Below are positions 33,460 through 42,520 of a stretch of DNA of 62,514 nt, one piece after another; the stretch's first letter is position 1; every line of letters begins with the position of its first letter. Origin of the DNA: Bacteroidaceae bacterium (GTDB lineage Bacteria; Bacteroidota; Bacteroidia; Bacteroidales; Bacteroidaceae); NCBI GenBank assembly GCA_017622495.1, contig JAGAQY010000046.1, positions 1 to 62,514 on the forward strand, given 5' to 3'. A model generated the notes under the pieces. The model was not told the origin of the DNA. It saw nothing but the letters and a program-made list of their open reading frames with translations, and made no database searches. Position numbers and translations under genes: made by a program.

Positions 33460-34230
33460 CTACTTATGGCTTGCCAATGCCACGACACCTATGCTTACCT
33501 CATATAATATATATATAGGTATTGACACAAGCAGTAGGGTGAACATATCGGCTGTGGGCGTGATAATGGTGCCTATGATGAGGATGATGACAAACGCATG
33601 ACGTCGGTATTTGCGAAGAAAGCATGAGTTGATAAATCCTAATTTGGCAAATAGCCAGCATATCATGGGCAGCTCGAACATTAGCCCCATGAGCAGACTC
33701 ATGGTGATGAGTGTGGAAATATAGGAGTCTAACGTGATAAGGTTGGGAATGTCGGAACTCACCTGATAGGTCCCAAGAAAACGGATGGCAAGGGGGAAAA
33801 TGAAAATGTAGTTGAGTAGTACGCCTATGATATATAAGATATATCCCCAGGTAACAACAGGAACGGCGTAACGTCGTTCACTTTCGTATAGCGCTGGAGT
33901 CACGAAGCGCAACAATTGGTATAGAATATAGGGTGAGGACAATAACAAACCACAACAGAGAGCTGTCTTCATGTGGATGATAAACTGAGAAGCCAATTGT
34001 GTGCTGATGAGCTCGATCTCGAAGCTTGGTAGGTTGAACGATGTAATTCTTATGCCTGTCGCGGCTTTCTGAAGCAGCTGGTACAAAACAAAATCGGAAT
34101 CTTTTGGGGCAAGTACAATCCTGAATACCTCTTCTTTGAACAGAAAAGATATAACCATGAATACTACTATGGCGATGAGTATCTTGATGATGACTCCGCG
34201 TAGTTCGTCAAGATGGTCCCAAAAGGTCAT
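33460..34230 (-). CDS. tatC: Sec-independent (Tat) translocase subunit TatC
   Basis: This is 256 residues with six transmembrane segments. The N-terminus 'MTFWDHLDELRGVIIKIL' matches the conserved TatC cytoplasmic motif that binds the twin-arginine signal; 'ESERRYAVPVVTW' is the conserved periplasmic-loop/TM region. TatC works with TatA in the inner membrane to export folded proteins. It is downstream of tatA on the minus strand but separated from it by 214 bp of repeats, unlike the usual tight tatA-tatC spacing. Bacteroidetes typically carry only TatA and TatC, as here. Confidence 0.93.
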   Translation of the reverse strand: MTFWDHLDELRGVIIKILIAIVVFMVISFLFKEEVFRIVLAPKDSDFVLYQLLQKAATGIRITSFNLPSFEIELISTQLASQFIIHMKTALCCGLLLSSPYILYQLLRFVTPALYESERRYAVPVVTWGYILYIIGVLLNYIFIFPLAIRFLGTYQVSSDIPNLITLDSYISTLITMSLLMGLMFELPMICWLFAKLGFINSCFLRKYRRHAFVIILIIGTIITPTADMFTLLLVSIPIYILYEVSIGVVALASHK

Positions 34231-34444
34231 TTTTTATTAATGTCAACGGTCAACAGTCAAGGCTCGTGCAAATGAGCGAGAGTCAAACTTGTTTGAACTC
34301 TCAAAGCGAGTGCTGCCGAGTCTCTGTGACGAAGTCACTAACGGTCAATAGTGAATCCGTGTAATCTGAGAATTCCGTGGTTTTATTAATTTAGTTTAGA
34401 GCTTAGAGTTTAGAGTTTGGGACTCACAACTCATAACCCATAAT
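34231..34444. repeat. Repeat-rich spacer between tatA and tatC
   Basis: It contains GTCAACGGTCAACAGTCAA (34236-34251 region), hairpins GAGAGTCAAAC.../...GTTTGAACTCTC and GTGAC/GTCAC, and a GAGTTTAGAG / CTCATAACCCATAATTCATAA array next to the tatA stop. These match the hairpin-array and short-period classes seen elsewhere. Confidence 0.65.
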
Positions 34445-34645
34445 TCATAACTCTTTCTTCTCGTCAGCGTTGACGTTATCGTCAACGTCTTCTCCCTTCA
34501 TGCCATCCTTAAAACTCTTCACGCCTTTGCCGAGGCCTTTCATGAGTTCGGGTATCTTCTTTCCGCCGAAGAATAGCAGTACGATAAGGGCTACAAGCAG
34601 GATTTCCTGAAATCCGATGCCTCCGATGAATAGTAAATTTGTCAT
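34445..34645 (-). CDS. tatA: Tat translocase subunit TatA
   Basis: This is 66 residues. One N-terminal transmembrane helix ('[17 protein letters not shown]') is followed by an amphipathic helix ('[20 protein letters not shown]') and an acidic, lysine-rich tail, the usual TatA/TatE architecture. TatA oligomers form the export passage recruited by TatC. It is the promoter-proximal gene of the tatA-tatC pair; the repeat spacer of 214 bp leaves it uncertain whether both are always on one transcript. Confidence 0.93.
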   Translation of the reverse strand: MTNLLFIGGIGFQEILLVALIVLLFFGGKKIPELMKGLGKGVKSFKDGMKGEDVDDNVNADEKKEL

Positions 34646-34687
34646 TGTTGTATGATTTAATGTTTATGATTTCGTATATAATATCTG

Positions 34688-36748
34688 TTATTGAATCTTT
34701 CCTTTCAGTATCTCTTCCAATCGGAACATCTCGTCGCGATACTGTGCGGCCTCGGCAAAGTTGAGCTGCTTGGCGGCCTCTTGCATGAGCTTCTTGGTGC
34801 GGGCGATGCTCTTCTCCAGCTGGCTACGCGACATGTATTCCACAATGGGGTCGGCAGCGATGTTGAGTTGTGAGTTGTGAGTCGTGAGTTGAGAGTTGGC
34901 CTCACCATATTGCCTATTTCCCTTATTCTCTGTATCAACTGTCAATTGTGAATTGTCAATTGTCAATTGATTTCTGATTTCCTTCTGTATCTGCTTGGGT
35001 GTGATGCCGTGGGCTTCGTTGTAGGCAAGCTGCTTCTCGCGGCGGCGGTTGGTCTCGTTGATGGTGCGCTCCATGCTGTCGGTAATCTTGTCGGCATACA
35101 TGATGACACGGCCATTGACGTTACGCGCAGCACGGCCGGCCGTCTGTGTCAGTGAGCGATGGTTGCGCAGGAATCCCTCCTTGTCGGCATCGAGGATAGC
35201 CACGAGCGATACTTCGGGGAGGTCGAGACCTTCGCGCAAGAGGTTCACGCCGACAAGCACGTCGTACTCGCCACGGCGCAGGGCGTTCATAATCTCTACA
35301 CGCTCCATGGTGTCTACATCACTGTGTATGTAGTTGCATCGCACCTGATGGTTGAGCAGGTATTCGGTGAGCTCCTCGGCCATGCGCTTGGTGAGGGTAA
35401 CTACCAAGGTGCGCTCATCCCGTTCGGCACGCACCAGTATCTCCTCCATGAGGTCGTCAATCTGGTTGAGGCTGGGGCGTACATCAATAATAGGGTCGAG
35501 CAATCCCGTAGGACGGATGACTTGCTCCACTACGATGCCCTCGCTCTGTACCAGCTCGTAGTCGGCAGGTGTGGCGCTGACGTAGATGATTTGGTTGGTC
35601 ATCTCCTGGAACTCCTCGAACTTGAGCGGACGGTTGTCCATGGCAGCAGGCAGGCGGAAGCCATACTCCACGAGATTGATCTTGCGGGCGCGGTCGCCAC
35701 CATACATGGCATGTATCTGCGGCACACTCACGTGGCTCTCGTCGATGACCATCAGGTAATCCTTCGGGAAAAAGTCGAGCAGGCAGTAGGGACGTGTGCC
35801 GGCTTCGCGTCCGTCAAAGTAACGCGAATAGTTCTCGATACCCGAGCAGTGGCCCAACTCGCGCAGCATCTCCATATCATAGGTGACACGTTCGTGCAGG
35901 CGTTTGGCCTCAAGGGGCTTGCCTATCTCGCGGAAGTACTCGACCTGACGGGCGAGGTCGTCCTCAATCTGGTAGATGGCTTGCAGGGTGCTCTCCTTGC
36001 TGGTCATGAAGAGGTTGGCGGGGTATATCTTGTAGGCATCGTATGAGTGCATGCGTATGCCGCTCACGGGGTCTATCTCCTCGATGGCGTCAATCTCATC
36101 GTCCCAGAACTGGATGCGCAGTGCATCGTCGGCGTAGGCCAGATAGATATCCACCGTATCGCCCTTGACACGAAAGTTGCCACGTCCGGGGTCAAGGTCG
36201 TTGCGCACGTAGAGGCTATCGACCAAGCGGCGCAGCAGCACGTTGCGGTCGAGCTTCATGCCCACGTGTACCTCAATCATGCTGTTGTAGAACTCGGCAG
36301 GGTTGCCCATACCATAGATACAGGAAACTGACGACACCACAATCACATCCTTGCGTCCCGAGAGCAGGGCCGAGGTGGCACGCAGACGCAGCTTGTCAAT
36401 CTCGTCGTTGATGGCAAGGTCCTTCTCTATATAAGTATCGGTAGAGGGTATGTATGCCTCGGGCTGGTAGTAGTCGTAGTAGGAGACGTAGTACTCTACG
36501 GCGTTGTTGGGGAAGAAGCTCTTCATCTCGCTGTAGAGCTGGGCGGCCAGCGTCTTGTTGTGACTGAGGATGAGGGTGGGTCGGCCTACGTTCTTGATGA
36601 TATTGGCAATGGTGAATGTCTTGCCTGAACCTGTCACGCCGAGCAATGTCTGTGCAGGCACACCGCTCAGCACTCCTTCGGTGAGCTGTGCGATAGCTTC
36701 GGGCTGGTCGCCCATGGGCTGATAGTCAGATACGAGTTCAAAATCCAT
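34688..36748 (-). CDS. uvrB: UvrABC system protein B (UvrB), with repeat-encoded insertion
   Basis: This is about 686 residues from the ATG at 36748 (MDFELVSDYQPMGDQPEAI); an upstream ATG at 36781 overlaps the promoter (TACATTTG, minus strand, 36770-36777). UvrB verifies DNA damage in nucleotide excision repair. 'LLGVTGSGKTFTIANI' is the Walker A, 'YYDYYQPEAYIPSTDTYIEK' the damage-probing hairpin, and 'LDADKEGFLRNHRSLTQTAG' part of motifs V-VI; the UVR UvrC-binding motif ends the protein. Between the helicase core and the UVR motif, residues ~593-630 are encoded by short-period repeats (34862-34898 and 34936-34970), giving LTIDNSQLTVD and NSQLTTHNSQLN. The frame is kept. Confidence 0.95.
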   Translation of the reverse strand: MDFELVSDYQPMGDQPEAIAQLTEGVLSGVPAQTLLGVTGSGKTFTIANIIKNVGRPTLILSHNKTLAAQLYSEMKSFFPNNAVEYYVSYYDYYQPEAYIPSTDTYIEKDLAINDEIDKLRLRATSALLSGRKDVIVVSSVSCIYGMGNPAEFYNSMIEVHVGMKLDRNVLLRRLVDSLYVRNDLDPGRGNFRVKGDTVDIYLAYADDALRIQFWDDEIDAIEEIDPVSGIRMHSYDAYKIYPANLFMTSKESTLQAIYQIEDDLARQVEYFREIGKPLEAKRLHERVTYDMEMLRELGHCSGIENYSRYFDGREAGTRPYCLLDFFPKDYLMVIDESHVSVPQIHAMYGGDRARKINLVEYGFRLPAAMDNRPLKFEEFQEMTNQIIYVSATPADYELVQSEGIVVEQVIRPTGLLDPIIDVRPSLNQIDDLMEEILVRAERDERTLVVTLTKRMAEELTEYLLNHQVRCNYIHSDVDTMERVEIMNALRRGEYDVLVGVNLLREGLDLPEVSLVAILDADKEGFLRNHRSLTQTAGRAARNVNGRVIMYADKITDSMERTINETNRRREKQLAYNEAHGITPKQIQKEIRNQLTIDNSQLTVDTENKGNRQYGEANSQLTTHNSQLNIAADPIVEYMSRSQLEKSIARTKKLMQEAAKQLNFAEAAQYRDEMFRLEEILKGKIQ

Positions 36749-36838
36749 AATATGCCAATAATTAAGTACAAATGTACGCAATTCTTTTCTATAATGTAAA
36801 TTTTACACTCGTTTTGTTGTTTTATTTGTTTTTTTCTT

Positions 36839-36846
36839 TACATTTG
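36839..36846 (+). promoter_or_regulatory. -7 box for the 1002-residue protein gene
   Basis: TACATTTG matches TAnnTTTG, with a TTTG at 36813-36816 (22 bp upstream). The ATG follows at 36888, a leader of about 35 bases. Confidence 0.5.
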
Positions 36847-36887
36847 TAGCGAATTATAACAAAACAAACCTTGTAAATTAAAAACTT

Positions 36888-39800
36888 ATGAAAAACTTTA
36901 CTCTAAAAAGATTGGGTATGCTTTGCGTGGCTTGTCTTGCAGGCATGGCACTGTTTGCCGAGATTCAGCCTCCACAGCTTAAGCTTGAAACCTTGACTTC
37001 GGGTGAAAAGTATGTCTTGTTCAACAAAGCTACTCCTAATGGGTACATGAGCCGTACTTCGTGGGATGGCGCTCTCTATTTCCTCTCAGCTAACGACTCT
37101 CACTATGCCGACTATCAGCTGGAGGCCGTGAAGAACGACGATGGCACTTGGATGTTCAAAAAAGACAACATCGTGCCTTCGCTCGTGGATGGCACTGACT
37201 CTATCGCTTCTACTGATTACATGTGTATCCCCAGTGGTTCAGGTAATGTCAATTTGAGGGATTATGAAGCCATGTGGATTATAGAAGAGGGCGACTACGA
37301 AGGCTATTACAAACTGAAAGCTGGCGAGTACAACAATACCAGTACCATTGGTTTGCACATGCACCTGAATGCCGGTCAGCAATATTGGGTGATTTCATAC
37401 CCTGGCTCAGGATGGTATCCTGATTTTGAAGTGATGTACGACGAAGAAGGTAATGCTGTGTATGATGAGACATTGACCTATATCCAGATGGCCGACAGCA
37501 CCTCACTCAACTGGGCATTTGTGAAAGCTGAGAGTGTGACTGCCTATGCCTCTTTTGCCACTGCTTATGACATCATCAGCAAATATGAGAATGCATATCT
37601 TGGTGTCGAAGGTTATGAGGCTGGTTTCCAGCTGACAGCTACTGCGGTGGAGGATATGTATAATAATGTAGAACTTACTGACTCTGTAATCAGTCTTATC
37701 AAGGCTATGACCGATGCTAAAGTTGCCTTCTATGGTGAGATTGATGCAGCAACCGCTTTGGCTAACGAGAGTGGCGATGCCGAACTCATTGCAGCTGTTG
37801 ATGCTGCTATGGCCGTGTTCAATGCGGAGATTGCTGTAGACAAACTCAATGCGGGCAAGTTGGCCATTATGGATGCCATGGCTAAGCATAATCAGGGACT
37901 TGGTGACTATACTTCACTGGGCGTTAATATGAGTTTCGAGGATCTGACGGCTCAGGGTGGTGGTACGACGACAGGTGTCGCTGCTCCTCCTGTGGGTTGG
38001 AACTTGATTCTTAATGGTGACACTGTAACCACAATTGCAGAGATTCAGGCACATGGTGTTGCCAACTGGTGTGGCGTGAACGACGATTGTGCTGGTGAGG
38101 CCAAGGATGGCAACTATGGATTTGGTATTTGGACTCAGGGCTTCCCCACAGTAGAGCTCTCACAGACTATCGAGGGTATCGAGAATGGTACATATATCGT
38201 GAGTGCCGCTATGATGGTGGGTGCCAATGGCAACGGCTCGCGCCGTACCACACAGCGCTTGTTCGGTAACCTTAACTCTACCTATTTCGGCTCTGAGTAT
38301 GAATATGATTTGGCTATACTCGACAACTCTGAGGTGTATGCCTTTGCTAATCTGGTTGAACCTGTGACCGATAGAGATATGCAGTATATGGAGGTGCGTG
38401 CCTATGTTTATGATGGTAAGCTCACCTTTGGTTTGCGTACCGATGCCAATCTTGCTGCAGCATTGCGCGATGCGTCAAACTCTGCAGGTGGCGATGGATG
38501 GTTCAAGGTCGATAATTTCCACATCACCAAGGTGGGTTACGAAGCAGATGATGCGCTTGCAGTGCTGAACCACTATGTAAATACAATCAACACCTTCTGG
38601 TATGAAGACTATTTGATGTCAAGCGAGGTGGCTGAGTTGGTTGAAAGCAAATTGAATGAGTTTGAAGGATTTACCTCTTCAAATACTCAAGAAGAAATCA
38701 ATACAGCGATCTTTGCTGCTAAGGATTTGCTTGCTCGAATGAATACTTCTGTAAAGCTCTATGCGCAGTTGGGCGAAGCCATTACAGCGGCATACGACAA
38801 TTTTGGACTGTATAGTGACTTCCCTGGTGCAGGCGAATATAGCGATATCATTACAGAGGTAAGCGATGCGTATGAATTGGGCGAATATACCGATGATCAG
38901 ATTCCGGGTATCATAGCCATGCTCGACGAGGCGCTGGAAAACTGTAAGAAGTCAGAGATTCTTGTAGGCAAGGATATCACCTATATCATCAAGAACCCCA
39001 GCTTTGAGGATCAGTCATCACAGCCTAATGGCGATTCGGGTGGTGTGGCCGATGTTCCTAAGGGATGGAATCTGCTCCTTGATGGTGACACATGTAACTT
39101 GGTTAAGGATATTCAGGCACACGGAGTGGTAGGTTGGTGTGCCATCAACTCGGGTGATGCTATAAGCGTAACATTGGATGATGGCACTTATATCGATCGT
39201 CAGCCTACCGATGGCGATAAGCTGTGGGGTATATGGAACGAGACCGTTCCTGAGGTTGAGTTGTCGCAGACATTGACAGGTTTGCCCATGGGTACCTATG
39301 TATTGACAGCCGACGTAATGGTGCAGAACAACTGGGCCGGTGACAATATCACTACTCAGCGCATCTTTGCCAATGGCTACATGCAGATGTTTGCAACCGA
39401 AGAGGCTCATGCCCTTAACCTCCCTGAAGATGCGCAGGCCTTGGCACAGCTCGATGCTGAATATCCTGATCTCGCTGTTCCCTTCTTGACCTATGCAGGA
39501 TACACTTGTATGACCGATGACCGCACTACAGACCTGCTGCACACGATGACCGTGACATTTGATGTGCATGAGGATGGCATCGCTCATATTGGTTTCCGTA
39601 CTAATGATGTTAATACGAACGGCTTCTCTCGTGAGGTGGGCGACACTGACGAGACAGGCGAGAATACTCGTGGTCAAGGTTGGTTCAAGGTCGACAATTT
39701 CACCCTTTACTACGACTCTGAAGAGGTGATTTCCTCAATCAAGTGCTTCGATGTTGAGGATGCCGCTACCGTTTCGGCTTGCGAATACTATAATGTCAAT

Positions 39801-39896
39801 GGTGTGCGCATGGCTACTATGCAGCCTGGTCTCAATATTATTAAGCAGGTGATGAACAACGGTACTGTAAAGGTGAGCAAGGTGATGGTGAAGTAA
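36888..39896 (+). CDS. Large exported protein with two related carbohydrate-binding-like domains and a T9SS-like tail
   Basis: This is 1002 residues with a signal peptide (LKRLGMLCVACLAGMALFA). Residues ~345-560 and ~700-940 are related repeats: each opens with 'N(M/P)SFED', has 'GWNL', 'IQAHGV', 'W', then 'VELSQT' and 'TTQR(L/I)F', and closes with 'GWFKVDNF' and a beta strand, like galactose-binding-type modules. Helical linkers lie between. The last ~40 residues ('EYYNVNGVRMATMQPGLNII' then a strand ending in KVMVK) look like a type IX secretion sorting domain. No catalytic motif is visible. It is probably a surface-anchored binding protein. A terminator lies at 39930-39966. Confidence 0.7.
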   Translation: MKNFTLKRLGMLCVACLAGMALFAEIQPPQLKLETLTSGEKYVLFNKATPNGYMSRTSWDGALYFLSANDSHYADYQLEAVKNDDGTWMFKKDNIVPSLVDGTDSIASTDYMCIPSGSGNVNLRDYEAMWIIEEGDYEGYYKLKAGEYNNTSTIGLHMHLNAGQQYWVISYPGSGWYPDFEVMYDEEGNAVYDETLTYIQMADSTSLNWAFVKAESVTAYASFATAYDIISKYENAYLGVEGYEAGFQLTATAVEDMYNNVELTDSVISLIKAMTDAKVAFYGEIDAATALANESGDAELIAAVDAAMAVFNAEIAVDKLNAGKLAIMDAMAKHNQGLGDYTSLGVNMSFEDLTAQGGGTTTGVAAPPVGWNLILNGDTVTTIAEIQAHGVANWCGVNDDCAGEAKDGNYGFGIWTQGFPTVELSQTIEGIENGTYIVSAAMMVGANGNGSRRTTQRLFGNLNSTYFGSEYEYDLAILDNSEVYAFANLVEPVTDRDMQYMEVRAYVYDGKLTFGLRTDANLAAALRDASNSAGGDGWFKVDNFHITKVGYEADDALAVLNHYVNTINTFWYEDYLMSSEVAELVESKLNEFEGFTSSNTQEEINTAIFAAKDLLARMNTSVKLYAQLGEAITAAYDNFGLYSDFPGAGEYSDIITEVSDAYELGEYTDDQIPGIIAMLDEALENCKKSEILVGKDITYIIKNPSFEDQSSQPNGDSGGVADVPKGWNLLLDGDTCNLVKDIQAHGVVGWCAINSGDAISVTLDDGTYIDRQPTDGDKLWGIWNETVPEVELSQTLTGLPMGTYVLTADVMVQNNWAGDNITTQRIFANGYMQMFATEEAHALNLPEDAQALAQLDAEYPDLAVPFLTYAGYTCMTDDRTTDLLHTMTVTFDVHEDGIAHIGFRTNDVNTNGFSREVGDTDETGENTRGQGWFKVDNFTLYYDSEEVISSIKCFDVEDAATVSACEYYNVNGVRMATMQPGLNIIKQVMNNGTVKVSKVMVK

Positions 39897-39929
39897 TATC
39901 ACTGATACATTGAAATGCCAAAAAACTGT

Positions 39930-39966
39930 GAGGCGATGCTGTAAAAGGCATCGTCTCATGTTTTTT
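39930..39966 (+). terminator. Intrinsic terminator after the 1002-residue protein gene
   Basis: Stem GAGGCGATGC/GCATCGTCTC (one G-T pair) with an 8-base loop is followed by ATG and six T residues. Confidence 0.85.
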
Positions 39967-40021
39967 AGTGATTTTTTACATTAAAAACTCATGTTTTGTG
40001 TGTTTATTTCACAAGTTTCAG

Positions 40022-40029
40022 TAACTTTG
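40022..40029 (+). promoter_or_regulatory. -7 box for bamD
   Basis: TAACTTTG matches TAnnTTTG, with a TTTG at 39995-39998 (23 bp upstream). The bamD ATG is at 40060. Confidence 0.5.
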
Positions 40030-40059
40030 CACGATAATTGAATGTTGTACATGGTAAGG

Positions 40060-40857
40060 ATGAAAAAACTCTTAGTGCTATTTTTGTCGGTGGTTGTAAT
40101 GGCCAGCTGTACCCAATACGCAAAGGTGCAGAAGTCCATGGATTATGACTACAAGTATGAGTTGGCCAAGGCATACTATATGGAAGGTGAATATAGTCAG
40201 GCGAGTTCCTTGCTCGAAGATGTACTTGCATTCATGAAGGGCACTATCTATGCAGAGGAGTCGCTTTATATGTTGTCGATGTGCTATTACAACATGAAGG
40301 ACTATGTGACAGCTTCTCACTATTTTACCACCTATTATAATACCTATCCGAGGGGTATATATGCTGAAGTGGCCCGATTCATGTCTGCCCGTGCTCTCTA
40401 TCTTGATACTCCTGACCCCCGTCTCGACCAGTCGAGTACCATACGTGCCATTGGTGAGATACAGGTCTTCACAGAGTATTATCCCTATTCAGATTATAAG
40501 CGTACGGCAAACGATATGCTCTATGAACTTCACGACCGCTTGGTGGAGAAGGAGTATCGTTCGGCCAAGCTTTATTATGACTTGGGCAACTATATGGGCA
40601 ATAACTATCAGGCCTGTATCATTACTGCGCAGAACGCCCTTAATGACTATCCTTACACTAAACTACGCGAAGACCTCTCTATGCTTATCCTTTGTGCACG
40701 CTACCACATGGCCAAGGAGAGCGTAGCTGATAAGATGATCGACCGCTATCGCGATGCGATTGACGAATACCATGCTTTCAAGAATGAGTTCCCTGAAAGC
40801 AAATACATGAAAGAGGCCGATAAGATTTATCGTGACTCACAAAAGGCAATAAAGTAA
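40060..40857 (+). CDS. bamD: Outer-membrane assembly lipoprotein BamD
   Basis: This is about 265 residues from the ATG at 40060, chosen because it opens the lipoprotein signal (MKKLLVLFLSVVVMASC; lipobox MASC). BamD is the essential lipoprotein of the BAM complex that folds beta-barrel proteins. TPR-like helices run from residue ~30 ('YELAKAYYMEGEYSQASSLL', 'SLYMLSMCYYNMKDYVTASH') to the end, with the aromatic-rich pattern of Bacteroidetes BamD. It is followed 30 bp later by the omega-like gene and then DUF4293, a common gene order in this phylum. Confidence 0.9.
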   Translation: MKKLLVLFLSVVVMASCTQYAKVQKSMDYDYKYELAKAYYMEGEYSQASSLLEDVLAFMKGTIYAEESLYMLSMCYYNMKDYVTASHYFTTYYNTYPRGIYAEVARFMSARALYLDTPDPRLDQSSTIRAIGEIQVFTEYYPYSDYKRTANDMLYELHDRLVEKEYRSAKLYYDLGNYMGNNYQACIITAQNALNDYPYTKLREDLSMLILCARYHMAKESVADKMIDRYRDAIDEYHAFKNEFPESKYMKEADKIYRDSQKAIK

Positions 40858-40887
40858 CAGACAAAACAACAATCATTATAACAAATT

Positions 40888-41223
40888 ATGGATTACAAGA
40901 AAAGCAATGCCCCTACCAACACGATTACTCGTGATATGCAGGACTTCAGAGACAAGACAGGTAATGTGTACGAATCTATTGCCATCATGGGCAAGCGTGC
41001 CAACCAGATCTCTGTAGAGATTAAGGAAGAACTGAAGAAGAAACTCGATGAGTTCAGCTCTTCGTCAGACAATCTGGAGGAAGTCTTCGAAAACCGTGAG
41101 CAGATTGAGATTTCACGTTTCTATGAGCGTCTTCCTAAGTCTACATTGATCGCTGCCCAGGAGTTTATCGAGGATCAAGTATACTATCGCAATCCGTTGA
41201 AGGGCGCTGAGCCTTCGCTCTAA
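40888..41223 (+). CDS. RNA polymerase omega-like (Rpb6/RpoZ) protein
   Basis: This is 111 residues. The core 'NVYESIAIMGKRANQISVEIK' is the omega/Rpb6 signature (helix with R-A-N-Q-I), followed by 'EELKKKLDEF', an acidic linker and 'ERLPKSTLIAAQEFIEDQVY'. Omega stabilises the RNA polymerase beta' subunit. Bacteroidetes omega proteins are longer and more divergent than E. coli RpoZ, and this one fits that form. It lies between bamD and DUF4293. It could be named rpoZ; I leave the symbol empty because of the divergence. Confidence 0.85.
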   Translation: MDYKKSNAPTNTITRDMQDFRDKTGNVYESIAIMGKRANQISVEIKEELKKKLDEFSSSSDNLEEVFENREQIEISRFYERLPKSTLIAAQEFIEDQVYYRNPLKGAEPSL

Positions 41224-41432
41224 AGTATATTAAGAGCCTTCCTAGGGATAGGGCTAAGGGTTTGGGAGCATGCAACAACTGGCTCCTTGGCTCTTGGCCC
41301 TATTTTGGATGCTGCAATATGAATCTAATGATTAACGATTAACGTTTAACGTTTAACGATGCTTTAAACTTAATCTTCAACCTTTAATAGCATCGAAGCT
41401 ATGAGATTTTTTTAACTCTAAAACTCTAAAAA

Positions 41433-41921
41433 ATGAAATTTTATCTCCATCATATCTATCTATTGTTGGCCATTGTGGCCCTCGTTGTTTGCATGTGCTC
41501 TCCTGCACTTATTACTTTTGTATATAATGACATGTCTACGGTGTCGATGACCAACTTTGCTCTACAGAGTATGGCGATGGGTCAAGTTGAGCCTACTTCG
41601 TCGGCCGTTTCATGTGCATTGGGCGTGTTGCTTATTGTGTCGGCATTGGTTGGCGCCTTTACCATGTTTGTCAGCCTGTTTCAGAATTTCTCCTTGCAGA
41701 AGCGTAGCTCTATCTTCAACTGCTGTGTGCTGGCCGGTTACTACATCATTTTTCTGGTGTTTGTACTTATCTTGCGTGGCGATACACGAATGGTCGACCT
41801 CAACTGGCAGGTTTGCCTCCCCTTGGTATCACTTATCCTCACAGCCATGAGTTTCTACTCCATCCGTACTACCGAGGCTAAGATGTTGGCGCGTGCCAAC
41901 AACTTTCGTCTGAGAGATTGA
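41433..41921 (+). CDS. DUF4293 membrane protein
   Basis: This is 162 residues with four transmembrane segments ('HIYLLLAIVALVVCMCSPAL', 'VSCALGVLLIVSALVGAFTM', 'CCVLAGYYIIFLVFVLILRG', 'VCLPLVSLILTAMSFYSI') and a final RARN/R-rich cytoplasmic tail. The pattern and the bamD-omega-DUF4293 gene order match the Bacteroidetes-specific DUF4293 family, whose role is unknown. It is separated from the omega-like gene by 209 bp containing an AACGATTAACGTTTAACG array (about 41330-41360), so it may have its own promoter. Confidence 0.85.
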   Translation: MKFYLHHIYLLLAIVALVVCMCSPALITFVYNDMSTVSMTNFALQSMAMGQVEPTSSAVSCALGVLLIVSALVGAFTMFVSLFQNFSLQKRSSIFNCCVLAGYYIIFLVFVLILRGDTRMVDLNWQVCLPLVSLILTAMSFYSIRTTEAKMLARANNFRLRD

Positions 41922-42520
41922 TATATCGCAGATTTGCGATAATTTTAAAAACAGATTCTAAGTAGGGTGTGTCCATGTGGGCATGCCCTCTTTTTTGTTC
42001 ATCCGCCATTTCGAGTGATGGCTTTCGTTATACAAGACTATCTAAAAGAATCCCCAAAGAGTTCGATATAAGTACATGCCATGCTCTCGTAAGTGTCCTA
42101 AACGTCTCGTTTCCTGCTGAAACGAAGTTCTTGTACTATCCAAACGCAAGCATTGCCTTTACCTACGGCCAGCGAACTTCGTTTCGCCGCCTGTAGAGGC
42201 CAACGACAATTTTTTAATTGGATTGTTGGTTTTTAGCTCACCTTGTAGTATCTTTGCACCGATGATATGGCTGCAAGGCCGTGTCGTCAGGACATCTTGG
42301 TAAAATAGAAGCGTTATGCTCTCTTGTTGAATGAAAACCTGAGAAATTTTCAAGAAAGTTACAAGGGATGTATGATGGCTCTACGCGTTTCGCGTGGACT
42401 GTTATCTCCATCACTGTACTTTCAGGTTTTCTCAGGACCTTCATTCACGGCGTGGCATATCAGCTCCACGCTTCTTTATTATAATGCCCTGTTGGAGTTG
42501 GAGGGTGTAAATAATCTACA
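41922..42520. other. Intergenic region with a repeat and a long leader
   Basis: It contains one inverted copy of the GATTCTAA / TTAAAAACAGATTC motif (41936-41961; see 29242), a tract 'GGCCAGCGAACTTCGTTTCGC' near 42167 that recurs in the other repeat regions, and a promoter candidate TATCTTTG (42249-42256) with TTG about 21 bp upstream. This implies a ~260-base leader before the CsgG-like gene. Within it, CGCGTTTCGCG-type palindromes and pairing of AAAACCTGAG with CTCAGG are possible. A 66-codon ORF (42324-42524) is not accepted. Confidence 0.5.
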
